Assembly (NCBI GenBank): GCA_048201975.1
Contig: DBFBGQ010000163.1
Coordinates: forward strand, 1-21,327
From: Egerieenecus sp048201975
GTDB lineage: Bacteria > Bacillota > Clostridia > Christensenellales > Aristaeellaceae
Length of the DNA stretch: 21,327 nt
Direction of reading: 5' to 3'
Positions 6,915-14,690 of this stretch are shown here, in pieces. Within the stretch, counting starts at the first letter, position 1; each line of letters starts with the position of its first letter. Below the pieces are notes generated by a model. It did not search any database. It saw only the letters and a list, made by a program, of their open reading frames with translations, and was not told the DNA's origin. The translations under genes and the position numbers were made by a program.

Positions 6915-7469
6915 ATGGTGTATTTTCGCGCCGTCCGCGAGAGCGATGCGGCGGCTCTGGCGGAACTCCGCCGCCCCTATGCGGAGAAACTCTCCGCAAA
7001 CGTCCCCGACGCCGGAAGTATCCTCCGGGAGATTCGCTGCCTGACCCCCGTTTATCCTTACCTGGTGGCGGAGGTGAACGAGCAGGTGGTGGGCTGCGCC
7101 TTTGCCGGTCCCCTGCGGGACGAACCGGCCTGCCAGTGGGATGCGGAGGTGCGCTTTTACTGCGCGGAAGCCTTTCAAGGTCAAGGACTGGGCTCCGCGC
7201 TGATGGTGCGGCTGATGCGGGTGCTGTCGGTGCAGGGCTTCCTGTATGCCTGCGCGGCGGTGGCGTTGCCCAACGATGCGGCGCTGGCCTTTTTCCGGGG
7301 CTTTGATTTTGCCCCCGCCGGACGCCTGCCCAAAGCGGCGTTTCATCTGGGCCAGTGGCAGGATATGCTCTGGCTCATGCGCCCCCTGGCACAGCTGCCG
7401 GAGTTCCCCGCCCCGCCCACGCCCTTTGATAGCTTTGAGCGGGAAGAGCTGGCCGCGCTGATCCTGTAA
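6915..7469 (+). CDS. GNAT-family N-acetyltransferase
   Basis: This 184-aa protein starts at ATG 6915 after an AGGAGAAGAGG-type ribosome site, 21 bases behind rqcH, so it is probably co-transcribed. It shows the acetyl-CoA-binding GNAT fold. The N-terminal YFRAVRESDAAALAEL helix comes first, then the PYLVAEVNEQVVGCAFAG beta strands. Motif A follows, AEAFQGQGLGSALM (Q88-G89-Q90-G91-L92-G93), then a late ALPNDAALAFFRGFDF segment and an AFHLGQWQDMLWLMRPL strand typical of the phosphinothricin/Pat-like branch. It should transfer an acetyl group from acetyl-CoA to a small-molecule amine or protein N-terminus, but the substrate cannot be read from the sequence. The C-terminal 25 residues extend a little beyond the usual domain. 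Confidence 0.88.
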   Translation: MVYFRAVRESDAAALAELRRPYAEKLSANVPDAGSILREIRCLTPVYPYLVAEVNEQVVGCAFAGPLRDEPACQWDAEVRFYCAEAFQGQGLGSALMVRLMRVLSVQGFLYACAAVALPNDAALAFFRGFDFAPAGRLPKAAFHLGQWQDMLWLMRPLAQLPEFPAPPTPFDSFEREELAALIL

Positions 7470-7509
7470 CGTCGGCCACACCCCGCGAGCAAAGCAAAAA
7501 TCCTATATG

Positions 7510-7543
7510 CAAAGGCGGCCGCCCATTTGGACGGCCGCCTTTG
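7510..7543. terminator. bidirectional terminator between GNAT and methyltransferase genes
   Basis: CAAAGGCGGCCG (7510-7521) and CGGCCGCCTTTG (7532-7543) form a perfect 12-bp stem with a 10-base loop. It lies between two convergent genes. T-runs are modest on both strands, but the A/T outer pairs and the position fit a shared terminator. Confidence 0.8.
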
Positions 7544-7583
7544 ATTCTGTTCCCCCGAACATGGGCGGGCAGGCATGCCGGGA

Positions 7584-8333
7584 TCAAGGCTTCACGGATC
7601 TGGTGGCCCAGAAGGTGGGCACCCTATACCGGTGCAGGTTGCCCCGGCCGTCCGTGTCGTCATACACATCCGTGAGCTGGAACCCGGCGCGGAGCTGGCC
7701 GCCAATCTGCTCCTGAATGGTGTGGGAAAACTGGATGCCATCCCCGGCGGCCAGAGCCTGCTGGTAGAGCTGCGGATCCTTCAGCGGGTTGTAGGGCAAG
7801 GGCTGCACCAGCGCGGTGCCCTCGTCGTTAAAGGCGTAGGCTATGCCGTTGTCCAGACCCGCCAGCAGGATGCCGCCGGGCCGGAGCACGCGGAAACATT
7901 CCCGCCATACATGAAAGACGTCCTCCACGTAGCAGTTGGACACGGGATGGAAGATCAGGTCAAAGGAGGCGTCCGGCAGGGGAAAGGGCAGGGTCATATC
8001 GCCGCGGATCAGTTCGATGGCGTAGCCTTCCCGCTCCGCTACCGCCTGGTCGGAGGCCAACTGGGCGGGGGAATAATCCATCAGCGTGCAACGCGCCCCT
8101 GCTGCGGAAAAAATCGGCATCTGCTGTCCGCCGCCGCTGGCCAGGCCCAGAATTCGCGCCCCTTCCAGCGGGCCGAACCAGGACCGGGGCACCGCCTTGG
8201 TGGGGGTGAGCAGCACCTGCCAGTCCCCCTGCCTGGCGCGAAGATAGGTTTCGTGGTCGATGGGCGTACCCCATTCCCAGCCGTCCGCCACCCACTGGTC
8301 CACGGCCTGGGCGTTGATATCCGTGTAGCGCAT
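7584..8333 (-). CDS. class I SAM-dependent methyltransferase
   Basis: The 249-aa protein carries a Rossmann-type methyltransferase core. Motif I ILGLASGGGQQ is at residues 61-71. An acidic residue (D86 in CTLMDYSP) would bind the ribose of S-adenosylmethionine. GDMTLPF follows at about 111-117, motif IV FDLIFHPVSNCYVED at 124-138 and the LRPGGILLAG turn at 150-159. It belongs to the methyltransferase-11/25-like small-molecule group; the acceptor is unknown. The ATG at 8333 is preceded by AGGAGG eleven bases upstream. It is the last gene of a three-gene minus-strand operon, 20 bases behind the Imm-5-like gene. Confidence 0.88.
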   Translation of the reverse strand: MRYTDINAQAVDQWVADGWEWGTPIDHETYLRARQGDWQVLLTPTKAVPRSWFGPLEGARILGLASGGGQQMPIFSAAGARCTLMDYSPAQLASDQAVAEREGYAIELIRGDMTLPFPLPDASFDLIFHPVSNCYVEDVFHVWRECFRVLRPGGILLAGLDNGIAYAFNDEGTALVQPLPYNPLKDPQLYQQALAAGDGIQFSHTIQEQIGGQLRAGFQLTDVYDDTDGRGNLHRYRVPTFWATRSVKP

Positions 8334-8353
8334 GGTTTGCTTGTCCTCCTGTG

Positions 8354-8878
8354 TCAGCAGCGCCAGTTCAGGCGCGCGGGATGGGTTTCCCCGGGGATGG
8401 AGGCGGCGCGCAGATCCTCCAGCATCTGGGTGAAGAGCGCCTCGGCCTGCGCGTCATACGCTCCGGCAGGGGCGGACAAGCCTAGTTGGTGGTAGGACAG
8501 GGCCGCGGCCGCATAGAAAGTCATCCCCAGGGCGTTGGTGGGGGTCTGCATCACGGCCGCCGCGGTGGCGATGGCCCGCAGGGCAGCCTGAACCGCGGGG
8601 GAAGGTTCCGCGCGGGAAGCGTCCCGCACAGCGGTCAGCAGGGGCTTCAATGCTGAGCCGCCGCATTTTCCGGCGGCCCAGGCTTCCGCCTGCTCCAGCA
8701 GCTGACCGGGGCGCGCGTCCTCCGGGCGAGCCTGAACGCAGATGGGCAGCAGGTGCGTCCAGGCAAAGGCGGCGCTCCAGCGAGCCAGGGTTTCCTTGGA
8801 TTGGGTTTCCATTTGCGCCATCAGCGCCGCGATTCCTGGGGAATTGGCGCTGCCCAGCATTTTACGCAGCTTGGCCAT
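8354..8878 (-). CDS. Imm-5-like putative immunity-family protein
   Basis: This 174-aa all-helical, alanine-rich protein resembles the family annotated as putative immunity protein Imm-5. Visible hallmarks are an ETLARWSAAFAWTHLLPICV helix (about residues 29-48) and the RPEDARPGQLLEQAEAWAAG segment (51-70). The late helix AAAVMQTPTNALGMTFYAAA (about 106-125) matches the family's AxAxxxTHALG-type stretch. Family members were linked by genome context to polymorphic toxin loci, but many stand alone and no biochemical role is established. The ATG at 8878 has AGGAGG four bases upstream, and the gene lies 17 bases after the VOC gene. No toxin gene is adjacent, so a true immunity role here is doubtful. 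Confidence 0.6.
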   Translation of the reverse strand: MAKLRKMLGSANSPGIAALMAQMETQSKETLARWSAAFAWTHLLPICVQARPEDARPGQLLEQAEAWAAGKCGGSALKPLLTAVRDASRAEPSPAVQAALRAIATAAAVMQTPTNALGMTFYAAAALSYHQLGLSAPAGAYDAQAEALFTQMLEDLRAASIPGETHPARLNWRC

Positions 8879-8895
8879 GGTGCCTCCTGATAGGG

Positions 8896-9318
8896 TTAAG
8901 CGTTGGGGTCCTCGGTCATCAGTCCCCAGCGGAAGCCGAAGCGGTCGATCAACACGCAGGTTTGGGAACTGTAGGTGGTGCTGTGCAACGGATAGATGAT
9001 TTGTCCGCCGGGAGCAAGAATTTCAAAGGCCCGGCGCACTTCCTCCGCGGTATCGAAGGTGACGGTGAGAGAAAGCGCCAGGCTGGTCTGGAAGGGAACA
9101 TCCAGGTTATCGCAGAGCATGATCCGTTGGCCGCCGATGTGCATTTCCGCGTGATAGATATAATTCGCCTGCTCCTGGGAAAGGGGCGCAGAGCAGTCCG
9201 CAGGGTTGGCGTCCCGGTAGCGGAGCGCGAAGTCCACTTGGGCATTGAAGGCCTGCTGGTATAGGGCCATGGCCTCTTCGCAACGCCCGTCAAAGTTGAA
9301 GTTAGGGGTTAGCAGCAT
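8896..9318 (-). CDS. VOC-superfamily protein, PhnB-like
   Basis: This 140-aa protein has the paired beta-alpha-beta-beta-beta modules of the vicinal oxygen chelate fold in the PhnB / 3-demethylubiquinone methyltransferase-like branch. The start LLTPNFNFDGRCEEAMALYQ (residues 2-21) is characteristic. A central HAEMHIGGQRIMLCDN strand follows, then FDTAEEVRRAFEIL and the closing FGFRWGLM. Members bind metals or small ligands, and many have no known reaction. The ATG at 9318 follows GAGGAAG and lies 35 bases downstream of a strong minus-strand -10. It is the first gene of the VOC, Imm-5-like and methyltransferase operon. Confidence 0.87.
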   Translation of the reverse strand: MLLTPNFNFDGRCEEAMALYQQAFNAQVDFALRYRDANPADCSAPLSQEQANYIYHAEMHIGGQRIMLCDNLDVPFQTSLALSLTVTFDTAEEVRRAFEILAPGGQIIYPLHSTTYSSQTCVLIDRFGFRWGLMTEDPNA

Positions 9319-9352
9319 GATTGCTTCCTCGCTTTCCGTGTGGAATGATTTG

Positions 9353-9381
9353 ATTATACCATGGGCGCGGGAGGCTGTAAA
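9353..9381 (-). promoter_or_regulatory. promoter of the VOC/Imm-5-like/methyltransferase operon
   Basis: On the minus strand, TTTACA (9381-9376) and TATAAT (9358-9353) are 17 bases apart, and TG-G precedes the -10, giving an extended -10 as well. It begins just beyond the stop of the hydrolase gene at 9391, so the three downstream genes can be transcribed independently of it. Confidence 0.85.
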
Positions 9382-9390
9382 GGCGGCGGG

Positions 9391-10419
9391 TCAGCCCAGG
9401 GAGGCTTCCGCGGCGGCGGTATTGTGAATCAGGGAGCGCAGGCGGATCAGCCGGACATTCTCCCGGGTGGGGCAGACGCGGTTGGTGAGCAGCACCACAA
9501 ACAGCCCGGTTTCGGGGTCTACGGCAAAGCTGGTGCCGGTGAAGCCCGTGTGCCCATAGGCCCGGGGACTCATCAGGTCGCCCAGAAAGCTGGCGGGACT
9601 GCCGGCCAGGTTGAAGCCCAGGCCGCGGAATTCCCGGTCGGGGCCGGGAGTCCGGTTGATTAGCGCCGCCCGGAGGGTTGCCGGAGACAGGTATGCTGTG
9701 CCATCCGGGAGCCTGCCCCTGCAGGCCAGCATTTGTGCAAAGCGGGTCATGTCCGTCAGGTCGCTGAAAATACCCGCGTTGGCGGAGACGCCGCCCAGGA
9801 AGCGGGCGTTTTCGTCATGTACCACCCCACGGAGCAGGGTTTGCGTTTCCGGGTCCCATTCTGTGGGCGCGATGTCCCCGGTGGGGCGGTAGGTGGTGTG
9901 GCGCAGCCCCAGGGGGTCAAACACCCAGGTCTGCGCCATCTGATCCAGGGGCTGTTCGCCGATGGCTTCGATCAGCTTGCCCAGGAGGATATACCCCATG
10001 CAGCTGTAGATGGGCGCGCCCCCGGGGGACTGGGCCAGCGGGTGGCGGAGAATGGCCTGGGCGGCCTCCTGGGGGCGGCTGCATTCCTCCTGGAGCAGGA
10101 AATGGTCGGGGATGCCGCTGGTATGGGTCATCAGCTGCAATACAGTGATGTCCGCCTTGTCAGCCGGGGCGTCCAGAAAGGCGCCCACCCGGTCGTACAG
10201 CCGCAGCCGGCCTTCCTCCAGCCAGCGCAGGGCGATCATGGTGGCGCCCAGAATCTTCGAAACGCTGGCCATGTCGTAAAGGGTGTGCGGCGTAACCTCT
10301 CCGAAGGTGCGCTGGCAAAGCACTTGCGAGCCAATGCCCACGCTCAGGCAGGCGGAGGGGTAGGCGCCCTGTTCCAGCCCCTGGGCAACCAGGGCGGCGG
10401 TTTTGGCAAAAGGTTCCAT
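9391..10419 (-). CDS. serine beta-lactamase-like hydrolase (class C / esterase family)
   Basis: The 342-aa protein belongs to the beta-lactamase/penicillin-binding-protein-like fold (Pfam Beta-lactamase). The nucleophile motif S-x-x-K is S52-V-S-K55 in LYDMASVSKILGA. HTSGIPDH follows at about 99-106. The second-motif tyrosine is Y138 in IYSCMGYILLG, with Cys where class C enzymes have Asn. The KTG-box equivalent is H290-T-G in GHTGFTGTSF. There is no signal peptide, so it is probably a cytoplasmic esterase or peptidase-like enzyme rather than a resistance beta-lactamase. I choose the ATG at 10419, with AAAGGAG nine bases upstream; the frame is open further but without a good start. It lies 17 bases after the ParB-fold gene, probably in one operon. 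Confidence 0.9.
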   Translation of the reverse strand: MEPFAKTAALVAQGLEQGAYPSACLSVGIGSQVLCQRTFGEVTPHTLYDMASVSKILGATMIALRWLEEGRLRLYDRVGAFLDAPADKADITVLQLMTHTSGIPDHFLLQEECSRPQEAAQAILRHPLAQSPGGAPIYSCMGYILLGKLIEAIGEQPLDQMAQTWVFDPLGLRHTTYRPTGDIAPTEWDPETQTLLRGVVHDENARFLGGVSANAGIFSDLTDMTRFAQMLACRGRLPDGTAYLSPATLRAALINRTPGPDREFRGLGFNLAGSPASFLGDLMSPRAYGHTGFTGTSFAVDPETGLFVVLLTNRVCPTRENVRLIRLRSLIHNTAAAEASLG

Positions 10420-10436
10420 GGCTGGGCACTCCTTTC

Positions 10437-11081
10437 TCAGGTTGAGGCACTGGGTGAATCGTCCGCTTCGACAGTATGCAGGGCCGCAAAAAAGCGATCG
10501 CAGAAGCCATGCCATTGCTCCTGGTATGCTTCATGGGAGAGTACGGACATATCGGCAACGCTGGAAATGCCGCGGTGGCGGGCTTCCTGTACAAAACCCG
10601 CCAGATAACCGCCGGGGTCGCTGGACCAAAATCCAAGTACCTGGGGATAGCCTCGCTGCCAGGCCAGCTTCAGCCGGGTGTGTCCATCACAGGCAACCAC
10701 ACGGCCATCCAGGCGGCAGAGGGGAAGCACAATTTGCTCAGGGCCTTGCACAAAGGTTTCTATAGCCGCCAGCTTTTCACAATCCACAAAAAACTGCGAG
10801 GGCTGCACGGCCAATGCGTCCACCCAGAAAGTCTCCACAGGCGGAAAGGCACGGATCAGATGCCCCTGCTTGTCCACAAAGCGCGTGATGTGCTCAGCAT
10901 AGAACCGAAACTCAACGATGATCGCTTCCTGGTCCTGCTTTGCCGCCCGGACGACGGCTTCACAAGGTCCGATGATCTCCACCTCGCAAGGGCGGTCATC
11001 CGCCAGAAAGGCTCCGTGTTGACGCAGCACGGCAGGGGAGAAGCGGGCGTCGGAATAGTCGTGTATGCGCTGGATTTCCAT
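10437..11081 (-). CDS. uncharacterised protein with ParB/sulfiredoxin-like domain
   Basis: The 214-aa product starts at ATG 11081 with AAAGGAG ten bases upstream. The first half (residues 1-85: DARFSPAVLRQHGAFLADDR, EVEIIGPCEAVVR, IIVEFRFYAEHITRFVD) has no family I recognise. Residues about 88-155 have the pattern of the ParB/sulfiredoxin fold. VQPSQFFVDCEKLAAIETF comes first, then IVLPLCRLDGRVVACDGHTR with D132-G-H-T-R136 in place of the usual DGHHR box, then a helix and YPQVLGFW. In that fold the motif binds nucleotide (CTP in ParB, ATP in sulfiredoxin and serine kinases). There is no DNA-binding helix-turn-helix, so it is not a chromosome-partition ParB. It probably forms an operon with the hydrolase downstream. 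Confidence 0.75.
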   Translation of the reverse strand: MEIQRIHDYSDARFSPAVLRQHGAFLADDRPCEVEIIGPCEAVVRAAKQDQEAIIVEFRFYAEHITRFVDKQGHLIRAFPPVETFWVDALAVQPSQFFVDCEKLAAIETFVQGPEQIVLPLCRLDGRVVACDGHTRLKLAWQRGYPQVLGFWSSDPGGYLAGFVQEARHRGISSVADMSVLSHEAYQEQWHGFCDRFFAALHTVEADDSPSAST

Positions 11082-11118
11082 AGGGGTGCGTCTCCTTTAC
11101 AAAGCGTTTCATATGCTA

Positions 11119-11152
11119 AAAGGGCGCTTTTCCTTGGGGGAGAAGCGCCCTT
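11119..11152 (-). terminator. terminator of the ABC exporter operon
   Basis: AAGGGCGCTTTTCC (11120-11133) pairs with GGAGAAGCGCCCTT (11139-11152) around a five-base loop. On the minus strand the stem ends in CCCTTTTAGC. It lies just after the stop of the second exporter gene at 11158. Confidence 0.8.
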
Positions 11153-11157
11153 GCAAT

Positions 11158-12948
11158 TTATGCCGCCTGCATTTGGGCGGTGTACAGGTCATAGTAGCGG
11201 CCTTTCTTGGCCATGAGTTCCTCATGGTTGCCGGCTTCCAGGATGCCGCCCTCTCCAATAAAGAGGATGCGGTCGCAGCTCTTGATGGTGGAGAGCCGGT
11301 GAGCGATGATGAAGCTGGTGCGTCCCTTGAGCAGGGCTTCGATGCCCTGCTGGAGCAGGCGCTCGGTCTTGGTGTCGATGGAGGAGGTGGCCTCGTCCAG
11401 GATGAGGATCTTGGGATCGGAAAGCAGGGTGCGTGCGAAAGCGATGAGCTGCTTTTGTCCCTGGCTCAGGCCGCTGCCCCGCTCGTTCACCGGGGTGTCG
11501 TAGCGCATGGGCATCTGGTCGATGAACTCGTGGGCGCATACGGCCTTGGAGGCGGCGATGATCTCTTCATCGGTGGCGTCCAGGCGTCCATAACGGATAT
11601 TGCTCAGGATGGTGCCGCTGAAGATGAAGCTATCCTGGAGCATGATGCCCAGTTGGCTGCGCAGGGACTCCAGCGTAACCTGGGAAATGTCCTGCTCGGT
11701 GCCGTCGGCGCACTTGAGGGTGATCTTGCCGCCCCGCAGGTTATAGAAGCGGCAGAGCAGGTTGACCACCGTGGACTTGCCCGCGCCGGTGGGACCTACC
11801 AGGGCGATGCGCTCTCCGGGGCGCACATGGAGGTTCAGGTCCTGGAGCACCGTTTGCCCTTCCTCATAGCCGAAGTTCACATGGTCGAAGTTCACTTCGC
11901 CGGTGAGGGTGGGCAGCTGCGCGGCGTTGGGGGCGTCGGCCACCTCCACCGGCTCGTCCATGGTTTCGAAAATGCGCTCCAGATAGGCGATGTTGTTGAC
12001 GAAGGAATTGTAGATGTTGGCCAGGTTGGTAATGGGCTGCCAGAAGCGGCTGACATAGGAGCCCATGGCCAGGATGACGCCGAAGGAGACGATTTTGCCG
12101 CCCATCCAGTAAACGCCGGCAATGTACAGGAAGGTGAAGACGATCTGGGTAAGGGTTTCGGAGGAGAGCCACACAGCGTTGGAGACGTAGATGGCGCGCA
12201 TCCAGGCCACCCGGCAGGCCTCGGCCAGGCGCTTCATGATGGAGCAGTTTTCCTCCTGGCGGGCGAAAAGCTGGCTCAGGCGCACGCCGTCGATGCTCTC
12301 GGCCAGGTAGGCGTTGTAGTTGGAGTTTTTGTTGCTCTGCATCTGCCAGGCCTTGCGCTGCCGGGGCTTCAGTATCCACACAATGCCCACGAAGATGGGC
12401 AGGCCCGCGATGATTACCGTGGCCAGGGTGACATCCAGGCTGAACATGAACACCACGATGACCGCGATGTTGATGATTTCCAGGATGCTGTTGATGATGC
12501 CGTTGGACAGGATATCCGAAACGGAGTTCACATAGTTGATGACCCGCACCAGGATCTTGCCTGCGGGGCGGCTGTCGTAGTAGCTGAAGGGTAGCTTTTG
12601 CAGGTGGTGGAACAGGTCCTTGCGGATATCGTAGATGATCTCCTGGCTGACGTAGGCCATGATCCGGGAGCGAATGAGGGTGAACACGATGCTGATGGCG
12701 ATGAGCACGGTGAAGATCACCGCCCAGCGGAGCAGGGCTTCCACGTCCTTGTTGGGGACGGCTTCATCCAGGACCCATTCCATGATCTTGGGGGTATAGA
12801 GGCTGGCGATGGAGGCCAGGATGCTCAGGCCCAGGGCCAGCAGCATCTGGACCCGGTGGCGGCGGATGTATTGAAAGGCGCGCTTGAGATGCTTCCATTG
12901 AAACGGGGATTCCAGTATCTCGTCCTGGTCAAACTTGTTGCGTGCCAT
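11158..12948 (-). CDS. ABC exporter half-transporter, catalytically canonical subunit
   Basis: This 596-aa half-transporter has six transmembrane helices (about residues 30-320) fused to an ATPase domain. Walker A GPTGAGKST is at 385-393, the Q-loop at LGIMLQDSFIFSGT, signature LSQGQ at 494-498, Walker B ILILDE at 514-519 with catalytic Glu519, and the switch histidine H550 in IIAHRLST. The ATG at 12948 overlaps the stop of the other half-transporter (TGATG). Together they form a type IV heterodimeric exporter of the TM287/288, BmrCD or LmrCD kind. Members export drugs, lipids or peptides; the substrate here is unknown. The LSQGQ signature is the one that completes the degenerate site with the partner's Walker motifs. 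Confidence 0.93.
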   Translation of the reverse strand: MARNKFDQDEILESPFQWKHLKRAFQYIRRHRVQMLLALGLSILASIASLYTPKIMEWVLDEAVPNKDVEALLRWAVIFTVLIAISIVFTLIRSRIMAYVSQEIIYDIRKDLFHHLQKLPFSYYDSRPAGKILVRVINYVNSVSDILSNGIINSILEIINIAVIVVFMFSLDVTLATVIIAGLPIFVGIVWILKPRQRKAWQMQSNKNSNYNAYLAESIDGVRLSQLFARQEENCSIMKRLAEACRVAWMRAIYVSNAVWLSSETLTQIVFTFLYIAGVYWMGGKIVSFGVILAMGSYVSRFWQPITNLANIYNSFVNNIAYLERIFETMDEPVEVADAPNAAQLPTLTGEVNFDHVNFGYEEGQTVLQDLNLHVRPGERIALVGPTGAGKSTVVNLLCRFYNLRGGKITLKCADGTEQDISQVTLESLRSQLGIMLQDSFIFSGTILSNIRYGRLDATDEEIIAASKAVCAHEFIDQMPMRYDTPVNERGSGLSQGQKQLIAFARTLLSDPKILILDEATSSIDTKTERLLQQGIEALLKGRTSFIIAHRLSTIKSCDRILFIGEGGILEAGNHEELMAKKGRYYDLYTAQMQAA

Positions 12949-14690
12949 CAGGCGGCGCCTCCTTCCACGGGCAGGTCGTTTTGCAGGGCGTAGGTTTCCC
13001 AGTAATAGCCGTGGTTCTTCAGCAGCTCCTGGTGGGTGCCCCGCTCGGTGATTTTGCCGTCCTGGAGGATCAGAATCTGATCCGCGTCCTTGACCGCGCT
13101 GATGCGCTGGCCGATGATGATCTTCGTGCAGGGGAAGGGCAGATGCCGCAGCTGCTCCTGGATGTAGCGCTCGGTTTCGCTGTCCAGGGCGGAGGTGGTG
13201 TCGTCCATGATGAGAATGCGGGGCTCCATGGCCAGGGCGCGGGCCAGGGCGATGCGCTGCTTCTGGCCGCCGGAGAGGCCCACCCCGCGCTCGCCGATGA
13301 GGGTGTCATATCCCTCGGAGAGCTTGCGGATGAATTCGTCCGCGTCGGCGATGCGGGCGTAATCGTGCACCTGCTCCTCGCTGAGCGCCTGATTGCCAAA
13401 GGCGATGTTGCCCTCCACCGTGTCCGAGAAGAGGAACACATCCTGGGTGGCTACGCCCAGGCGGCCGCGCAGCTGCTGGAGCTTCCAGGCCCTCACGTCG
13501 CAGCCGTCCACCTCCACCGCGCCGTCGCTCACGTCGTAGCAGCGGGCCAGCAGGTTGATGATGGTGGTTTTGCCCGAGCCCGTGGGGCCCATGATGGCCA
13601 GGGTCTGTCCGGGCTTTACGTCGAAGGAGATGTCGTGCAGCACCTCCTGGCGGTCAAAATGGAAGGAGACGTTTTTGAAGGAGATGGCGCCCCGCATGTC
13701 CTGGTGATCCGCGGCGTCGGGACGGTCGGCGATGTGGGGGCGGCCGTAGTACAGCTCCATGACCTTGGTGGCGCTGGTGGCGAAGCGCTGGGTGTCGTTG
13801 ATCAGGTTGCCCAGCTGCCGCATGGGATTGGAAAGGGCCCAGCTCAGCTGGGTGAAGATGGTCAGCTCGCCGGGGGTGATCTCTCCCAGGATGATGAAGA
13901 AGCCGCCCAGGAACACGGTGATCACCGTCATGGAGTTGGCCAGCAGCTCGATGAAGGGATAGAAGCTCAGCCACATTTTGTTGATGGCCAGCTGGCTGTC
14001 CCGGAAGGCGGCGTTGCGGCGCTCGAAGGCTTCCTCTTCATATTTTTCCCGGGCGAAGGCGCGCACCACCCGGTTGCCGGCGATGTTCTCCTGGGCGGCG
14101 GTGTTCATTTCGCTCAGGCGTTCCCGCATGGCGACGAACAGCGGCCGCACCTTGCCCGAGTAGAGCTTGGTGATCAGCATCAAAATGGGCGTAACTACCG
14201 CCAGGCACAGGGTCAGCTTCCAGCTTACGCAGAAGAACAGGATCAGCGTGCCCAGGAACATGAACACGCAGTCCACCACGGAGTAGTCCATGTTGGAAAT
14301 AAAGTGACGGCACCAGTCCAGGTCGGCGGACATGCGGGTCATCAGGTCGCCGGTGCGGTTCCGGTCGAAAAAGCGGGTGTCCTGGAACTGCAGCTTGGCA
14401 AACAGCGTCCGGCGCAGGCTGTAGAGCGTGTTTTGGGAGGACGTTTCCAGCAGCACAACCATTAAGTAACGCATGCCCTCCCGCAGCAGCTTGACGACCA
14501 GCATGACGGCCAGGATGCCCAGGAGGGGGTCAGGGTTTTCGGCAATAATGACTTCATCTACCAACGTCGCGGTGAGGGAAGGGTTGACGAGCAGCATCAG
14601 ACTGGTGACAGCTGAGATCACCATGGCTGCAATGATGCGGACGTGGGACTTTTTGTCCGCACAGCCCCATAGCCATCGGATCGGTTGCAT
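12948..14690 (-). CDS. ABC exporter half-transporter, degenerate-site subunit
   Basis: The ATG at 14690 has AGGAGGT five to six bases upstream and starts MQPIRWLWGCADKKSH; the open frame upstream to 14780 lacks a ribosome site and has low-complexity Pro/Lys. The 580-aa protein has six membrane helices (including IIAAMVISAVTSLMLL and TVITVFLGGFFIILGEITPG) and an ATPase domain. Walker A GPTGSGKTT is at 368-376, the signature is the full LSGGQ, Walker B is ILIMDD at 492-497 and the switch region is IIIGQRIS. Asp497 replaces the catalytic Glu and Gln528 replaces the switch His, both classic marks of the non-hydrolysing site in heterodimeric exporters. It is the first gene of the pair and is coupled to the canonical subunit by overlap. 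Confidence 0.93.
   Translation of the reverse strand: MQPIRWLWGCADKKSHVRIIAAMVISAVTSLMLLVNPSLTATLVDEVIIAENPDPLLGILAVMLVVKLLREGMRYLMVVLLETSSQNTLYSLRRTLFAKLQFQDTRFFDRNRTGDLMTRMSADLDWCRHFISNMDYSVVDCVFMFLGTLILFFCVSWKLTLCLAVVTPILMLITKLYSGKVRPLFVAMRERLSEMNTAAQENIAGNRVVRAFAREKYEEEAFERRNAAFRDSQLAINKMWLSFYPFIELLANSMTVITVFLGGFFIILGEITPGELTIFTQLSWALSNPMRQLGNLINDTQRFATSATKVMELYYGRPHIADRPDAADHQDMRGAISFKNVSFHFDRQEVLHDISFDVKPGQTLAIMGPTGSGKTTIINLLARCYDVSDGAVEVDGCDVRAWKLQQLRGRLGVATQDVFLFSDTVEGNIAFGNQALSEEQVHDYARIADADEFIRKLSEGYDTLIGERGVGLSGGQKQRIALARALAMEPRILIMDDTTSALDSETERYIQEQLRHLPFPCTKIIIGQRISAVKDADQILILQDGKITERGTHQELLKNHGYYWETYALQNDLPVEGGAA

Noticed and set aside
11065..14465. Two long plus-strand open frames (about 500 codons each) across the ABC exporter genes
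   Set aside because: They mirror the ABC genes, are rich in Gly/Val/His/Asp repeats and lack any recognisable domain.
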